64,000 nucleotides of DNA from Epiperipatus broadwayi (GCA_028023455.1 JAQFVV010000036.1:4527576-4591575); one strand, 5' to 3'; positions 35,413 to 49,967 are shown, counted from the first letter of the stretch. A program made the numbers and translations. Notes: generated by a model from the letters alone, not told the origin.

Positions 35413-36178
35413 TAATCATTATGCGTTTAAACAAATTTATAATTACATATAATAACAAAAATTGTCATTGTTATAATTAAGGACTATATTCGGTAATTTA
35501 TTTATTTTGAAAAGTGTGAATATTAACTTTTTAAATGGCTATCATTTAAAAGCATACATCTGTAATGAATAATGTAAAGATTATCAATATATGATATTTA
35601 TTGATGCTGGTTATGCTGCAACATTCATTTTAATCTAGTTTCATTTTGTATCATTATTTTCAGTTTGTCTCCGTTTTGTACATTTTAAATTTCCCATTTG
35701 TTGGTATAGTAATAGTACTTAATTAATTGATTAGCATAATATTCACAAAGGACATAAAAAGATAAATGCTTAGCAAAAATATTAAATAAGTTTTAAGTAT
35801 TAAGTGCGACTTTAAAATAAAAAAAAAATATTGGTTATAAGCTTTATAGTATAGCATAAAAGAGGTTGCTATTAACTGAAAGGAGACTCTTTGATTCCTC
35901 TTTGAGGCCTTAAAGGAACTGAGCAGGGCATATTCCTAATGTCCACTCCATACGTTCTAGCTGTTGCAGCTGTTATTACTATGTGATTATTCATATAGTA
36001 TACGAACATGGATGGGCTGCTCACCAACACGCATTAGCCAGCATAGTGAGTTTATTAACTTTTGACCTCTGAGTTTAAGATCAAAAAACACCATGGTTTT
36101 TTATTTGTAGCTGCCTGATAAGGCAGAAAAAAATGTTTGTGTAAATGATAAATATTTTTCCAACAGATATATACAATT

Positions 36179-39100
36179 ATGACAGACAATAATAAATCAA
36201 GGCCCTTATTCCCAAGAGACTGTAAAGTCAACAACCAAGGCAGTGGTTGTTGGTTGAAGGTTGAGGGTGGTAAGAATTCACTGATTGTGAATCCAGGCTG
36301 TCATTTAATGACAACTTATTATTTAGGTACTTACAACTGCAGATCACTTTCAAGTGAAGGAAGAATGCAAGAATTAGAAGAAGAACTGTTGGACTTTGTG
36401 AAGTTAGAATGAAAAGGTGAAAAGACAATTGATTTAAAAAGTCAACTGCAGATCACTTTCAAGTGAAGGAAGAATGCAAGAATTAGAAGAAGAACTGTTG
36501 GACTTTGTGAAGTTAGAATGAAAAGGTGAAAAGACAATTGATTTAAAAAGTCAACTGCAGATCACTTTCAAGTGAAGGAAGAATGCAAGAATTAGAAGAA
36601 GAACTGTTGGGCTTTGTGAAGTTAGAATGAAAAGGTGAAAAGACAATTGATTTAAAAAGTGGACATGTTCTCTATTATAAAGATACAAATATTGGAAATA
36701 CAAGTGGAGTAGGATTCATTATAAATAAAAAGTGGAAGAGCAACAGTGTGGAAATTGATGGTGTATCGGACAGAGTGGCAAGATTAGTTATACAACTTAC
36801 TAGCAGATACCAAATGTAGATAATTCAGGTTTATGCCCCAACAAGTTTTTATAGTTTATGAAATAGTAGAAAATTTTTATATGGATGTAAAAAAGGCTTG
36901 TGATCAGAGTAAACAACATTTTAAAATTGTTATGGGAGTCTTTAATGCTAGAATTGGTAAACAAATAAAAGATTAAAGTGCTGTAGGTAATTTTGGTTAT
37001 GGTAATACAAATGAGAGAGGACATAGACTTGTGGAGTTTTCAGAAAAAGAAAAACTTTACATTATGATTTTTTTTTTGAGAAAAATGTTAAAAGGAAATG
37101 GACATGGAAGCATCCAAATGAAGGTATGGCAGAATTGGATATTTTGACTAACAGGAAATACATATTCCAAGATTGCAATGTTCTTAGTAAATTTAACACA
37201 AGAAGTGATCATGGATTAATAAGATGTAAGATATGTGTTAATGTAAAACTAGAGAGACAAAAATTACTAAGAAAAACAATATTTACAGTTGGTATTCCTA
37301 AACTTCAGAAACATTCTAATGAATTTAAAGTAGAACTTACAAATCAGTTTCAAGTATTAGTAGATTTTGGACATGATTCAGATTTGAATGAAATTAATAT
37401 GAAAATAACTTATATACACTTTTAAAAACTGCAACAAAGACAGCTGGTAGAAAAAAGCAGCAATTGACCAATAAAATTTCTACTGAGACTAGAGAAATTA
37501 TGAAGAAAAGAAGGAATATGAAAATATAAAAAAGATGCATTAAAAAGAATTGAATATCTCGAATTTTGTAAAATAGTGCACAAAAAAGTTGAAAATGATA
37601 TAAGAAAGTATAATTGTGAACTAGCAAGGAAAGCTGTAGGAAAGAATAAAAGTCTCAAGAGTGTAAAACAACAGCATTACTAAAATATTATAATAAAAAA
37701 AACATTTTGGTATTTGCAGGAAATTTATATCTCCAATAAAAAAAAAAAAGATAGAACTATTACTAAAAAGAGAGATGACATCATGAAATGAGTATAAGAC
37801 TTTTATCAAGAATTATATAGTAATAAAAAACAAGTACCTCCTGTATCTAATCTTCCGAATTGCCCAAAATTATAAATGAAGAAGTAAGACATGCAATTAA
37901 ATGTATAAAGAAAGTAAAGGTTCCAGGTAATGATGGAATTATAATTGATATAATAAAAGAAGCAGGTGAAGAAATAGGAAAAAAAAAAAAAAAGTTATAT
38001 ACTAAATGTCTAAATGATAAAGATGTACCAGATGATAGGAAGAATGCAATATTAATATTAATATTTTAAAAAGGTGATGAAGAAGATATTAGAAATTACA
38101 GACCTATCAGCCTTTTATCAGTTTTATACAAAATTTTTACCAAGATAATTACAACTCGTCTACAGAGAACATTGGATTTCCACCAACCAAGAGGACAAGC
38201 TGGATTTAAAAGTGGTTTTAGTACAGTAGATCATATCCAGATATTGAAAGAAATGATAGAAAGGACAAATGAATATGAGTTGTCATTATGCTTTGGATTT
38301 GTAGATTATGAAAAGGCATTTGATTCTATAAACATTTATTCAGTGATTGAAGCATTGGGTCATCAAAGTGTAGATCAAGGATATTGTCATATTTTAAAGA
38401 ATATTTATAAAAATGCAACAGCAACAATTGGATAACATAATGATACTGGGAAATACAACATTGAGAAGGGTGTAAGACAGGGTGACTCCATATCTCCAAA
38501 ACTTTTTACAGCAGTGCTGCAAGAAGTATTTTGTGGATTAAAATGGGAAGCTGAAGTAGTGAAAGTTATTTAAATCATTTAGATTTTGCAGTAGATGTAA
38601 TTGTTTTTTTTTTGCAAATAATGCTTTAGAGCTGCAAGAAATGTTGCAGGGGTTATCAGATGAAGTAGGAAAGTAGGACTAAAGATAAATGTTAAAAAAT
38701 TAAAGTAATGTTTAATGGGTTTTCTCAAAATATGAAAATAAAGATTGATTATGATGAGTTAGAAGAAGTTAACAGTTACAAATACCTTGGTCAGATTATT
38801 AATTCAAATGGAAATATAATAGAAGAAATTACTCATAGAATTAAACTTGGTTGATAAACTTTGTTGGAATGGTTATGGTAGAAACAACTTGATACTAAAA
38901 TGAAATATGCCTATGTGTTTGAAAAAAAATGTTTTTAATAAATGTGTTTTACCGATATTTACTTATGGATCTGAGACTTGGACACTTAATAGAAGAGTAA
39001 TACAGAGACTTCAGTCCACTCAAAGAAGTATGGAGAGATTCATGTTGAGAGTAACAAGAAGAGATTGAAAACACAATATATGGGTAAGAGAACAAACAGG

Positions 39101-39377
39101 TGTTACCGACCTCATTGAAAAAGTAAAAAGACTGAAGTGAAGTTAGGCTGGACATATTGCTAGAAGAGATAATAGTAGATGGACAATTAAAATCTTAAAC
39201 TGGATTCCAAGACATTGTAAAAGACCCAAAAAAAGACCATATGTGAGATGGATGGATGAAATAAGAAAGTGTGCAGGGATGATGTGGAAAAGAGAAGCTA
39301 AAGAGCAGAGAAGATGGATTGAACTTGGAGAGACCTTCATCCTGCAGTGGATTGATAATGGTTGATGATGATTTATT
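36179..39377 (+). pseudogene. RTE-clade LINE, near-complete but broken
   Basis: Endonuclease-reverse transcriptase of an RTE-type element, decayed into several frames. The N-terminal part (36179-36412) ends in LGTYNCRSLSSEGRMQELEE, a typical APE endonuclease start. After a 109-bp triplication, endonuclease pieces continue (GVGFIINKKW, GNFGYGNTNERGHRLVEF, TRSDHGLIRCKI). Reverse transcriptase pieces include NYRPISLLS, GQAGFKSGFSTVDHI and FVDYEKAFDS. The catalytic FADD motif reads FAVD near 38580. The C-terminal block ends in LQWIDNG at 39362, followed by GATGATGA. Many stops and frameshifts make it non-functional. Confidence 0.85.
36335..36661 (+). repeat. 109-bp triplication inside the RTE endonuclease
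   Basis: AACTGCAGATCACTTTC starts at 36335, 36444 and 36553. The copies differ by about one base. 109 is not a multiple of three, so the reading frame is destroyed. Confidence 0.9.
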
Positions 39378-39477
39378 TTTAATCAAAATATTTTATTTAT
39401 ATTAAAAGTCAAGTAAAAATTAATTTACATAAAATAAACTATATTTAAATATAAGTATATTGTCTATAATATATTGT

Positions 39478-40217
39478 ATATTGCTTTTGAGCTGCAGGAA
39501 ATGTTGCAGGAGTTATCAGGTAAAAGTAGGAAATTAGGTCTAAACATAAATGTTAAAAAGTCTAAAGTAATGTTCAATGGCTTTTTCAAAATATGAAAAT
39601 AAAGATTTAGTATGATGAGTAAGAAGAAGTTAACAGTTACAAATATATTGGTCCAGATTATTAATACAGATGGAAACATAATGGATGAAATTAATCATAG
39701 AATTAAACTTGGAGTGCTTTTGGTAGAAATAACTTGATACTAAAAGTAAATATGCCTATATGTTTGAAAAGGAAGGTTTTTAATAAATGTGCTTTACCAG
39801 TTTTTACTTATGGATCTGAGACTTGAACACTTAGTAGAAGAGTAATACAGAGACTTCAGACCACTCAAAGAAGTATGGAGAGATGCATGTTGTGAGTTAC
39901 AAGAAGAGATCGAAAACGCAATATAAGGGTAAGAGAACAAACATGTGTTACTAACTTAATTGAAAAAATAAAAGACTGAGGTGGAGTTGGGATTGACATG
40001 TTACTAAAAGAGATGATAATAGATGGATAATTGAAATCTTAATCTGGATTTCAAGAGATTGTAAAAGACCCAGAAAGAGACTACAAGAGAGAAAAATGGA
40101 TGAAATAAGAAAGTGTGCATGTATAATGTGGAGAAGAGAAGCTAAAAATTGGAGAAGATGGACTGAACTTGGAGAGATTTTTATTGTGAAAATGGATTGA
40201 TAATGGTTGATGATGAT
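39478..40217 (+). pseudogene. second RTE-clade LINE fragment in tandem
   Basis: Begins at GAGCTGCAGGAAATGTTGCA, matching about 38625 of the larger copy, and ends in GGTTGATGATGATG. It lies 100 bp after the end of that copy in the same orientation. It covers the end of the reverse transcriptase and the C-terminus only, with many lesions. Confidence 0.75.
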
Positions 40218-40237
40218 GTTGTCTATACTGAACTTAA

Positions 40238-40345
40238 CGTAATTAGAATGGATTTCAACCCAGCATTTCAAGTTCTCTACAGCTATCCACTCCAACTTAT
40301 ACAACCGATTCATATAAGCACATATATGCAGAAAAGATAAATAAA
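40238..40345 (-). mobile_element. hammerhead SINE family B, tail fragment
   Basis: Carries the family B tail in reverse: CAAGTTCTCTACAGCTATCC, then CAGAAAAGATAAATAA. It stops before the ribozyme core. Confidence 0.55.
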
Positions 40346-40349
40346 TTAT

Positions 40350-41390
40350 TAAAATAAAAATTGCTAGAGTTTAATCAAATTATGCTGCACACACACATTG
40401 GTAAAAATGAATTTAACTAGCAAAAAAATACCTTTCTCAGGTACATATGGGTCTGTTGACAAAATTTAAACATACACATTAATAACTTAAAATTTAATTC
40501 AATAATAAGATTATTTGTGTACAGTTTCATTATTTAAATTATAATAAATACCTATTTTCCAAAGGTAAGTGATGTTATTTTTTACTTTTATGATTTTAAA
40601 ATAATCGCAAATCTAACCATTATTGTAATACATATATCATATACTGGATGTCATATCAATATTTATCTAATATAAAAAAGGTCACTGATATTAAATGCCG
40701 TATATTATATTTCACAAATGTGCTGTTTAAAATGATAGCTTTTAAAAAATAACTATTTGACCTGTATGAAACATCTGATTCAGTTATGTTGACTCATTTA
40801 AAGTGAATTTCAGACAAAACTAAAATTATTTGGCATGGTGAAAATGAAAAATTTGTGAGACCTTTAATAAGACACGTACATAGATTACTTTATGATCTAT
40901 TTCTTATTAAAATTTGCGGATATATTCTTCTTTAATTGCTTGATTTAATTAAAAATATTATATAATTGACATTTGTTTTTAATTTTTTATAGAGGTGATA
41001 AATGTTTGTCTAACAATGATTTCAGTTATATTAATAATTTTCATTAATCATTTATTAGACTAGAGCTTACTGAATAATATTTCTGTAGTGTATTTATCAC
41101 AACACCAGTCTCATGTAAGCTAAAGACTGGTTTCTATTCACTTTTAATACCTTGTGGAGGAATTGTAATCCTAACATATAACCAAACTCATATGAAAAAT
41201 TGATTTCATTCCCAAGATGTTTATTTAAAGTACACTACACAAAAAATATTTAGTATTGGACAATCTCTAGTGTAAACAATGACTAATAAAAATTATTAGT
41301 TATACTTTCATTAAGTAATTTGTGCGAAAGTTGTAAGGGCAGCACATTTGACACTTATCAATTAAACTGTAATATATATATATATATATA
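40350..41390. other. A+T-rich non-coding stretch
   Basis: Nothing recognised. (AT)n at about 41371-41390. Confidence 0.4.
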
Positions 41391-41394
41391 GACT

Positions 41395-41480
41395 CAGCAA
41401 TGATAAAGATATGTGTAAGTGATTGTGGTCTGGGCCAATTGATGAATGCCAGTTTAGCATGAAACGTGCTTCTTAGGGAA
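41395..41480 (+). ncRNA. hammerhead relic, family B
   Basis: GGCCAA, then UUGAUGA (C3 changed to U), stem II AUGC/GCAU, and GAAA at 41461-41464. Stem III and the 3' strand of stem I are lost. Inactive. Confidence 0.55.
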
Positions 41481-41680
41481 AATAGATCTTTTCCACATTT
41501 TTGGTCATATGTTAATGACTACTTCCCTCTGCAAGCTTTTAAAATCAGATAGAAACCAGTCCCTATCTTGCATGAGAGTGATGTAATGAAAAGTTCACTG
41601 CAGAAATGATATTCAATGTAATATTATATTTTTTCATGTTGATTTTATCTTTATGAACTTTCTTATCTGAAATGGACCAT

Positions 41681-41692
41681 AATATTATATTT
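41681..41692. repeat. candidate 12-bp target-site duplication, left
   Basis: AATATTATATTT, matching AACATTATATTT at 42736-42747 in 11 of 12 positions. Confidence 0.5.
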
Positions 41693-41803
41693 AGACAGGC
41701 AAAACTCTCCATACAGTAGTGCCACTCAGTGCCAACCATAATAATCAATGGATGCCAAAAGGCATGTGCATAAAATCCCCATCCAGTGCCTACTCATCCA
41801 AAA

Positions 41804-41845
41804 TCCCCAGACTAGTTTCTGGCTTGTGGCTTTTATCCGTGAGGA
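41804..41845 (-). ncRNA. hammerhead relic, family A
   Basis: Stem I UCCUCA/UGGGGA, GAAA (plus 41816-41819) and GUC are intact, but the core reads CGGAUAA (U4 and G8 changed). Predicted inactive. Confidence 0.7.
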
Positions 41846-42526
41846 ACTTTGGATCTGAGAGCACTTCACGTAGATCTTAGGATCTAATGCAACCCTCCAG
41901 AAGCCACCTTTTATCTCTACTTAACTACAAAACTATGAGAATAAAATTGAAAACACAATATTTTCAATCTAAGCTCAATAGCTTATATAGTCATATGGGT
42001 CTAAACCCAGTTCAGTACTCATACATTTTGGTGTCTTTGGCTCTTTAACAACCGTAGCCACCACTATCCCATTAGTCAGGATTGGTGTTAATCCACTGAA
42101 CATCACATGATCACTATTTTCTATGTTAGCACCTTATTGTTATTAAAACAGGCAAAACTCTCATGCACGAGCCATCTGGACTCCATGTGAGTGGCATTAC
42201 TGTATGGATAGTTTTTCCTGTTTTAATAACAGTAAAGTGATAACATAGGAAATAGTGATCATGTGATGTTTAGTGGTTTAGCACCAATGCTGCCTAATAG
42301 GATAGTGGTGGCTATGGTTGTTAAAGAGCTAAAGATGTCAAAATGTATGAGTGCTGAACTGGATTCAGACTCATATGACTATATAAGCCATTGAGCTTAC
42401 ATTGAAAATATTATTGTGTTTTCAATTTTATTCTCATAGTTTTATAATTAAGTAGAGATAAAAGGTGGCTGCTGGAAAGTTGCATTAGATCCCAAGATTT
42501 GTGTGCAGTGCTCTCACATCCAAAGC

Positions 42527-42568
42527 TCCTCACTGATGAAGGCCACAAGCCAAAAATTAGTCTGGGGA
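42527..42568 (+). ncRNA. hammerhead ribozyme, family A, G12 mutated
   Basis: Stem I UCCUCA/UGGGGA, core CUGAUGA at 42533-42539, stem II GGC/GCC, and GUC with C17 at 42562. GAAA is changed to AAAA (42553-42556). G12 is the general base in catalysis, so loss of activity is expected. Confidence 0.75.
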
Positions 42569-42735
42569 TATTGGATGAGTAGGTACTAGATGGAGATTTT
42601 ATGCACAAGCCTTCTGGCATCCATTGATTACTATGTTTGGCACTGACTGGCACTACAGTATGGAGAGTTTTGTCTGTTTTAATAACAGTAATGTGCTAAC
42701 ACAGGAAATAGTGATCATATGATGTTTAGTGGTTT

Positions 42736-42747
42736 AACATTATATTT
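42736..42747. repeat. candidate 12-bp target-site duplication, right
   Basis: AACATTATATTT, one mismatch from 41681-41692. Confidence 0.5.
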
Positions 42748-42749
42748 TT

Positions 42750-44917
<2,168 letters not shown>

Positions 44918-44922
44918 CGTTT

Positions 44923-44939
44923 CAATAAAGGCTTTATTG
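44923..44939 (-). other. terminal hairpin of LINE 3' end
   Basis: CAATAAA and TTTATTG pair around GGC. It contains the AATAAA signal in the element's orientation and lies a few bases from the (ATT)n junction. A variant stands at the same position in the tail fragment starting 55205. It may be the recognition structure for the element's reverse transcriptase. Confidence 0.55.
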
Positions 44940-45297
44940 ATCTCAATGGTTTACATAAGTTGACATCTAGAAAAATTTGAAATTTAACATACAATGAATA
45001 ATATTAGGGTAAACACATATAAATGAATTTAGTGGTTACACTTTGTGGTTAATGGACTATAACAATATAAAAATTAAAAAAAGCAAAAATAATCAGAGTT
45101 CTAACATTTGAGGCGCTTATTTAGTTTTGTCCGCATGTCACTTTGAATGTTAGTTGTATGATAGTTTTTCTTTGCAGCATTCACAGCATTGATGGTTGTT
45201 TTAACAATGACCATGTTGCTGCATATAAGTGGGGGTTGGTTATTATTTTATCTCTATTTTGAATGTGTAGCAGTTTGTTGCTAAATGTAGCTGGGTG

Positions 45298-48200
45298 TCA
45301 TCTGGTGTTATTGCCAATTAAGAAAGTACATCGGGTGCACCAATATGCATATAGAACAAATGTGGCTGCCCTAATGCTAGGTATTGATCTTCCCTGAAAA
45401 GCAGCTATTATGTGATTAATGATTGTACCCAGTTTTCTGTAGGTGTTACACATCATCTGTCGTGTTTGGTTAAGTGCTACACATTGATAAATAAAGTGGT
45501 CCAGTGTCTCTTCTGCTCGATGGCAGAGTCCACAGAAGGGGTCAATAGATATATACATTCTTTTATGATAAAGAAAGTGGATTGTTGGCAAGGCAATGAG
45601 ATTGATTTTCATGATAAAATCAAAGTATTTGGGCTCTAGAGCCCATTTTTTATATTCCTTGAGTAGTCTCTTGTTGTTAATTCCTAGCATAGGTTGTATA
45701 ACATTAGTATCTGCTTCTCTGTTTATTAAACCATAAATATCCCAGTATGAATACTTATGCAAATACTGTTCTGGAATCTTGTCTGTGGTTTTGCATTGGT
45801 ATATAATGTTGGTGAAAAAGGAACCTTTTGGAGGTGGTCTATCTGTTGGAGTAACTTCTAGCAAGTGGTTAATTTTGGGGTATTTGGCAAGTATTGTGAT
45901 TATTGAGTTCCTTAACGTCTGTATATGAAAAACATTGATGTTGTGCAAGCCAAGTCCATTTTTTATTAGAGGTTGGCTAAGTTTTTTTGTGGAAATTGCT
46001 ACTGTTTTTCTGGCCCAAAGTAGTTTATTATATATGGTTTTAATTTTTGAAATGAACCCCTTTGAGAATGAAATAACCGGTACATAGTAAGTTATTTTGG
46101 TTGTGATAAGCTGGTTAATTAACTGTACTTTGGAATATAGTGAAAGATATGCCTTGGACAAGGAGTTTATAATTTTTGTGGCTTCTTCTTTAAGTTTATT
46201 TTGGATATGACATACTCATTCCTGTAATTCCCATATGAAATGGGAACCCAAGGAAAGAATTTGGTTTTGATTTGTAAATTGATGTACATGGTTTACCAGT
46301 GTATAGAGACCAGGCTGTGGTTTTTGCTGGATTAAATGATAATTCATATTTTTGTGAGTATTCTTGTAATATCTTTTGGAATTGCGGTATTTGTTTCTTT
46401 GATGTTAGGAATATGGTAACATCATCCATATAGGTGATGCATGTAGTGCGCTGTGTTGTGTCTGGTATCTCAATCTCAGTAAATGCATTTTGTATGCTTT
46501 TAATAAGGGGATTGATGTAAAATATAAACAATAGTGAACTAAGAGGGGATCCTTGGGATATAGATTTGGTGGATGTGAAAGATGGTGAGTTTCTTCCATT
46601 TAAAGTTATATGGATCTCACTGTTCAGAAGCAGGTTAGCAATTATATATAGATGTGTTCTAGGAATTTTTGTGTCTTTTAGCATTTTTAGAAGTGTGTAT
46701 ATATTGACTGAGTCAAATGCAGTTTCTATATCAAGCTGCACAACAACGGGTCCGTATTTTTTCCACTGTTTTACTGTTGCTAGAATTGCTTTGAAGAATA
46801 AAGCTGCTTCTGTTGTTGAAGAGTTTTTCTTTGCATATTGTGCTTCGGAGATAAGTGGCATTATATACGGTTCAATTTCATCTTTAATAATTTTCTCCAT
46901 AATTTTGATCGGCAAAGGTCCCATAGATATTGGTCTGAGGTCTGTAATAGGTGGAATAATTGCTTTCTTTTTATTATAGGGTACTATGGCTATTGGATAG
47001 ACACCCTCCATGGGTTGAATTTGTTGCGCTAGATGGTTTGCTAACTGACACAAATATTCTGTTGTGAATTTGCTTAGATGCTTTAATACAAACAATGGAA
47101 CTCCAGGACTACCTGGATGGCAAGCGTTTCGAATAGTATTTAGTTTTGTTGTGAATAGATCTTTTGTGAATGGGGTTTTTGTCTCTGGTGGGCCAAACAG
47201 ATTATGTGGTATTTTATATGGTTGTCTTTCTTGTAATTTCTCTTTAAAATATTCAAAAATTGGCATAATCATATTGTGTCCTGCATATGTTCCACTATTT
47301 GTATATAGTGCCATTGGCACTTTTACATCTGGTTGGTTCCCCAGCGCCCATCTTATATAATCTCTTGTCCAAGTGTGTGGCCTGGTTAGGCATACCTTGC
47401 TTTTCTTTATCTTCAGATAGCTTTTGAGTTCTTCACATGCTTTATTGTATGCATGTGTAAGGTTGAATATATACTCCTGGGTGCAGTGTGATGGGTTAAT
47501 CATGATTATTCTCTGATGTAACTGATCTGCCAGAGACAAAAGTCTTGATGGTGGAGGTTGTTTTTTTGTTATATGGTTGATGTTAAAGGACAACATTCCC
47601 ATAAATGCTAGATATTTCTGGACCGGGTTCAAAGTCATATCTTTGATTTTGTTTAGCATTATGTAGGTCTCAGAGAACAGAAATTCAGGGGTTGTTTCTG
47701 GGAGTAAAACTCTTATTGTTCTTGTAAGTGGAAAGGGTGCTATTTGAATTTGGTCACAGTCAATTGTGACTATTTGAGCTGAGTGGTCGGAAAAAGTTGA
47801 GGGAGTTAGTTTTATTTCAATAAGGTGGTGAAGCATTGGAGAATAAAAGCACAGATCAATAAGTGAAGAGAAGTGATTATTGTGGAAAGAGATGGCATCA
47901 TCTGGCAAAAAACCTTGGCCACTCATTAGTGGTATGTTTATTCTGTGAAGCCAATGTTGGGTAAATTCCTGATATTTTAAATTAAAATCTCCAATTAAGA
48001 TGGTTGGGTTTGAAGTTGTAGCTAACCTTGAATTAATGTTTGCAATTATGGTATCTATTTTTTTATCCTGTAAAGGCATATATACAAAAACCAGATTTAT
48101 TGTTATGCTTTTTTGGTTGAAGGTTGCAATTAATAAGTTCATGTCAATGTGAATTATTTTGAATGTTGTGAATGGGCAATTTCTAGCAATTATGAGTCCA

Positions 48201-48415
48201 GTTCCAGCTGAGGGAGAGGAAGAGTCTCTGGAGCATGCACAGAAACCTTCCATATTTAAATGTTTGGCTGGGTCAGTTTGTGATCCAGCATAAATTTTTG
48301 TCTCAAGTATACCAAGCAAGTGTGGTTGTATATCCTTGATCCAATGTTTTAACTTATTAATTTTTGAGGTTGAGTTCAAACCCCTGACATTGATTGCCGC
48401 AATTTTTATTTTCAT
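45298..48415 (-). pseudogene. LINE ORF2: endonuclease, reverse transcriptase, zinc knuckle
   Basis: The first 739 codons (48415-46196) start MKIKIAAINVRGL. APE endonuclease at about 1-220: GILETK (35-40), IGDFN (141-145), SDH (209-211). Reverse transcriptase at about 470-740: LRPIS (493-497), LDIETAFDSV (561-570), SQGSPLSSLLF (620-630), and the active site YMDD (662-665), where LINEs more often have YADD. A frameshift near 46200-46230 follows. The remaining 288 codons (46161-45298) hold CGLCHRAEETLDHFIYQC, a C-x2-C-x9-H-x4-C knuckle. Joined, it would be about 1040 residues, usual for LINE ORF2. All visible catalytic residues are present, so decay looks recent. No RNase H was recognised. Confidence 0.88.
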
Positions 48416-48443
48416 TATATGTTTTTTGATTGAGATTTAAATA

Positions 48444-49967
48444 TTAGGGTTGATCTGGTGTTTCTTCCCATTCATTCTCATATTCCATTTCCAGATCTTC
48501 ATCTGTTTCCACTGTAGTTGTATTGTTGTGATCAGAAAGGCTAAGGTTGGCTTCTGTTTTGATTTTTTTGGGCCCTCTATTTTTCTTTGGTGGGCGGCCT
48601 GGTCTTCTTCTTTGTTCTGTGTCAGCTTTGGTGATTTGAGGCATATTTGGAGTGATAGCTTTCATAATTTCCATTGTTGTATTATTTTTAATATTGGGTG
48701 TTTGGTGTGTTATATATATTTTTACTTGATCACTATTACTGTGTGAGTTTATTTGTTCTTTTATTATCTCTTTTTCATTGGCATTTTTGGTAGGCTGACT
48801 TAGATTGTGTGCTATTTTTTCCATTGGAGCCTCTTGAGGTTGTCGACTTTCTGTTTTTTTATCAGTGGGGGTTTGAATTCTATTGGTTGATTTTGTTGAT
48901 AAATCCAGAATTTCAGGTGCTGGCAACGTGTGTGCAGTTTTTTTATTATTCAATTGCTGTTGATCTGTGGTTTTTTTATTAATTTTTTCTTGTTTATTAG
49001 TTGTTTTCGTTATCTGTTTTGTACTGTTTGATTCCGGTTGGTGAGCTTCTGTTGGTTGATCTTCAGAGCTCGGTTGGTTTTTTTGGTTGATTTTGGTGTT
49101 GCAATCGATTGCTAAGTGTCCGGTTTCACCGCATGCAAAACATCTTGGCCTTAATCCTTTTATGTGAATAGTCAGTATTGCATTCTGGTCAATTATTTGT
49201 GTTGGAATATCCTCCAGGTTTACATTGTCATTCAGCTTTATTTTGAAATGAAAGTTGTTGCTGAAAACCAGTATGGGGGTGTCGGATAAGTAGATTTGTT
49301 TTATATAAATAGCTTTGCCAAATGACTGTATTAATTTTTGAAAATCCTGAATAGTATATCCGAAGTAAGTGTTTTTAATTATTCCGTTACAATAGTTTTG
49401 CAAGCTTTGATCGACTATTATTAGCGCGTAGCTTCCCAAAGTTTTTACTTTAGTTTGAAATCTTGCACGCTGATGTTCATCGAAAAACTGAATTGCAACG
49501 TATCACGAGTTTGGATGTTCTCCAATACTAGAGACTGTATCCCACAATGCTGTTGCTGTCACCTCCTCGTAAAGAAGCTCTCTGGGGAATTTATAGAGTG
49601 TTAAATTTCTATCAGTGACAGCTAACACTAATGATCTCGGTGGAAAAAATTTTTGGAAAGTTGCGAATAATTTTTTTGGGATGGTGCTGTTGAAATTAAC
49701 GTTTATTTCTTGCAGTTCATCTTGATTCCATATCGTTGGGGAGGGCTCTTCATTATTGTTTTCCATGAGGTTTAAATTATTTAGGTCGGCTTGATTTACC
49801 TTCCTAAATCTTGCTGTCTGTGTTAATGCTGGACTTTTTTCGATGCTGTGAAGCTGCTGGTTTATTTTTGTTACGTTTGCGTATGTTTTTGCGATATTGG
49901 CAGTTTTCATTTTATTGCCGTTTGTTTGAGCGCAATTTATGTCATTTGCTTCTTGATGCGACGCCAT
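48444..49967 (-). pseudogene. LINE ORF1: RNA-binding protein with CCHC knuckle and AT-hook
   Basis: One frame of 507 codons interrupted only by TGA at plus 49503-49505. The residues on both sides (EHPNS, then YVAIQFFDEHQ) continue the same frame, so a single nonsense change is likely. A CCHC zinc knuckle CFACGETGHLAIDC lies at about 276-289. A long Lys/Gln/Asn/Thr-rich linker follows, then RRRPGRPPKKNRGPKK at about 453-468, an AT-hook-type minor-groove binder. An acidic C-terminus ends it. Such proteins coat element RNA, and the AT-hook could favour A/T-only targets (inference). It ends 28 bp before ORF2 starts. Confidence 0.82.

Larger units (their letters stand above)
41693..42735. mobile_element. 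hammerhead element family A, ~454-bp monomers, inverted dimer
   Basis: The left arm starts at GACAGGCAAAACTCTCC and returns to the same point 453 bp later (41698 and 42151). The right arm, in reverse complement, starts at TAAACCACTAAACATCA and returns to it after 456 bp (42727 and 42271). Each arm is therefore slightly more than one monomer and begins at a different point of the circle. Both hammerheads, one per strand, have core mutations. A near-perfect 12-bp direct repeat flanks the element. No open frame. Confidence 0.75.

Noticed and set aside
46566-47360. Plus-strand frames of 98-137 codons opposite the LINE ORF2
   Set aside because: They are antisense shadows of the minus-strand reverse transcriptase and endonuclease.
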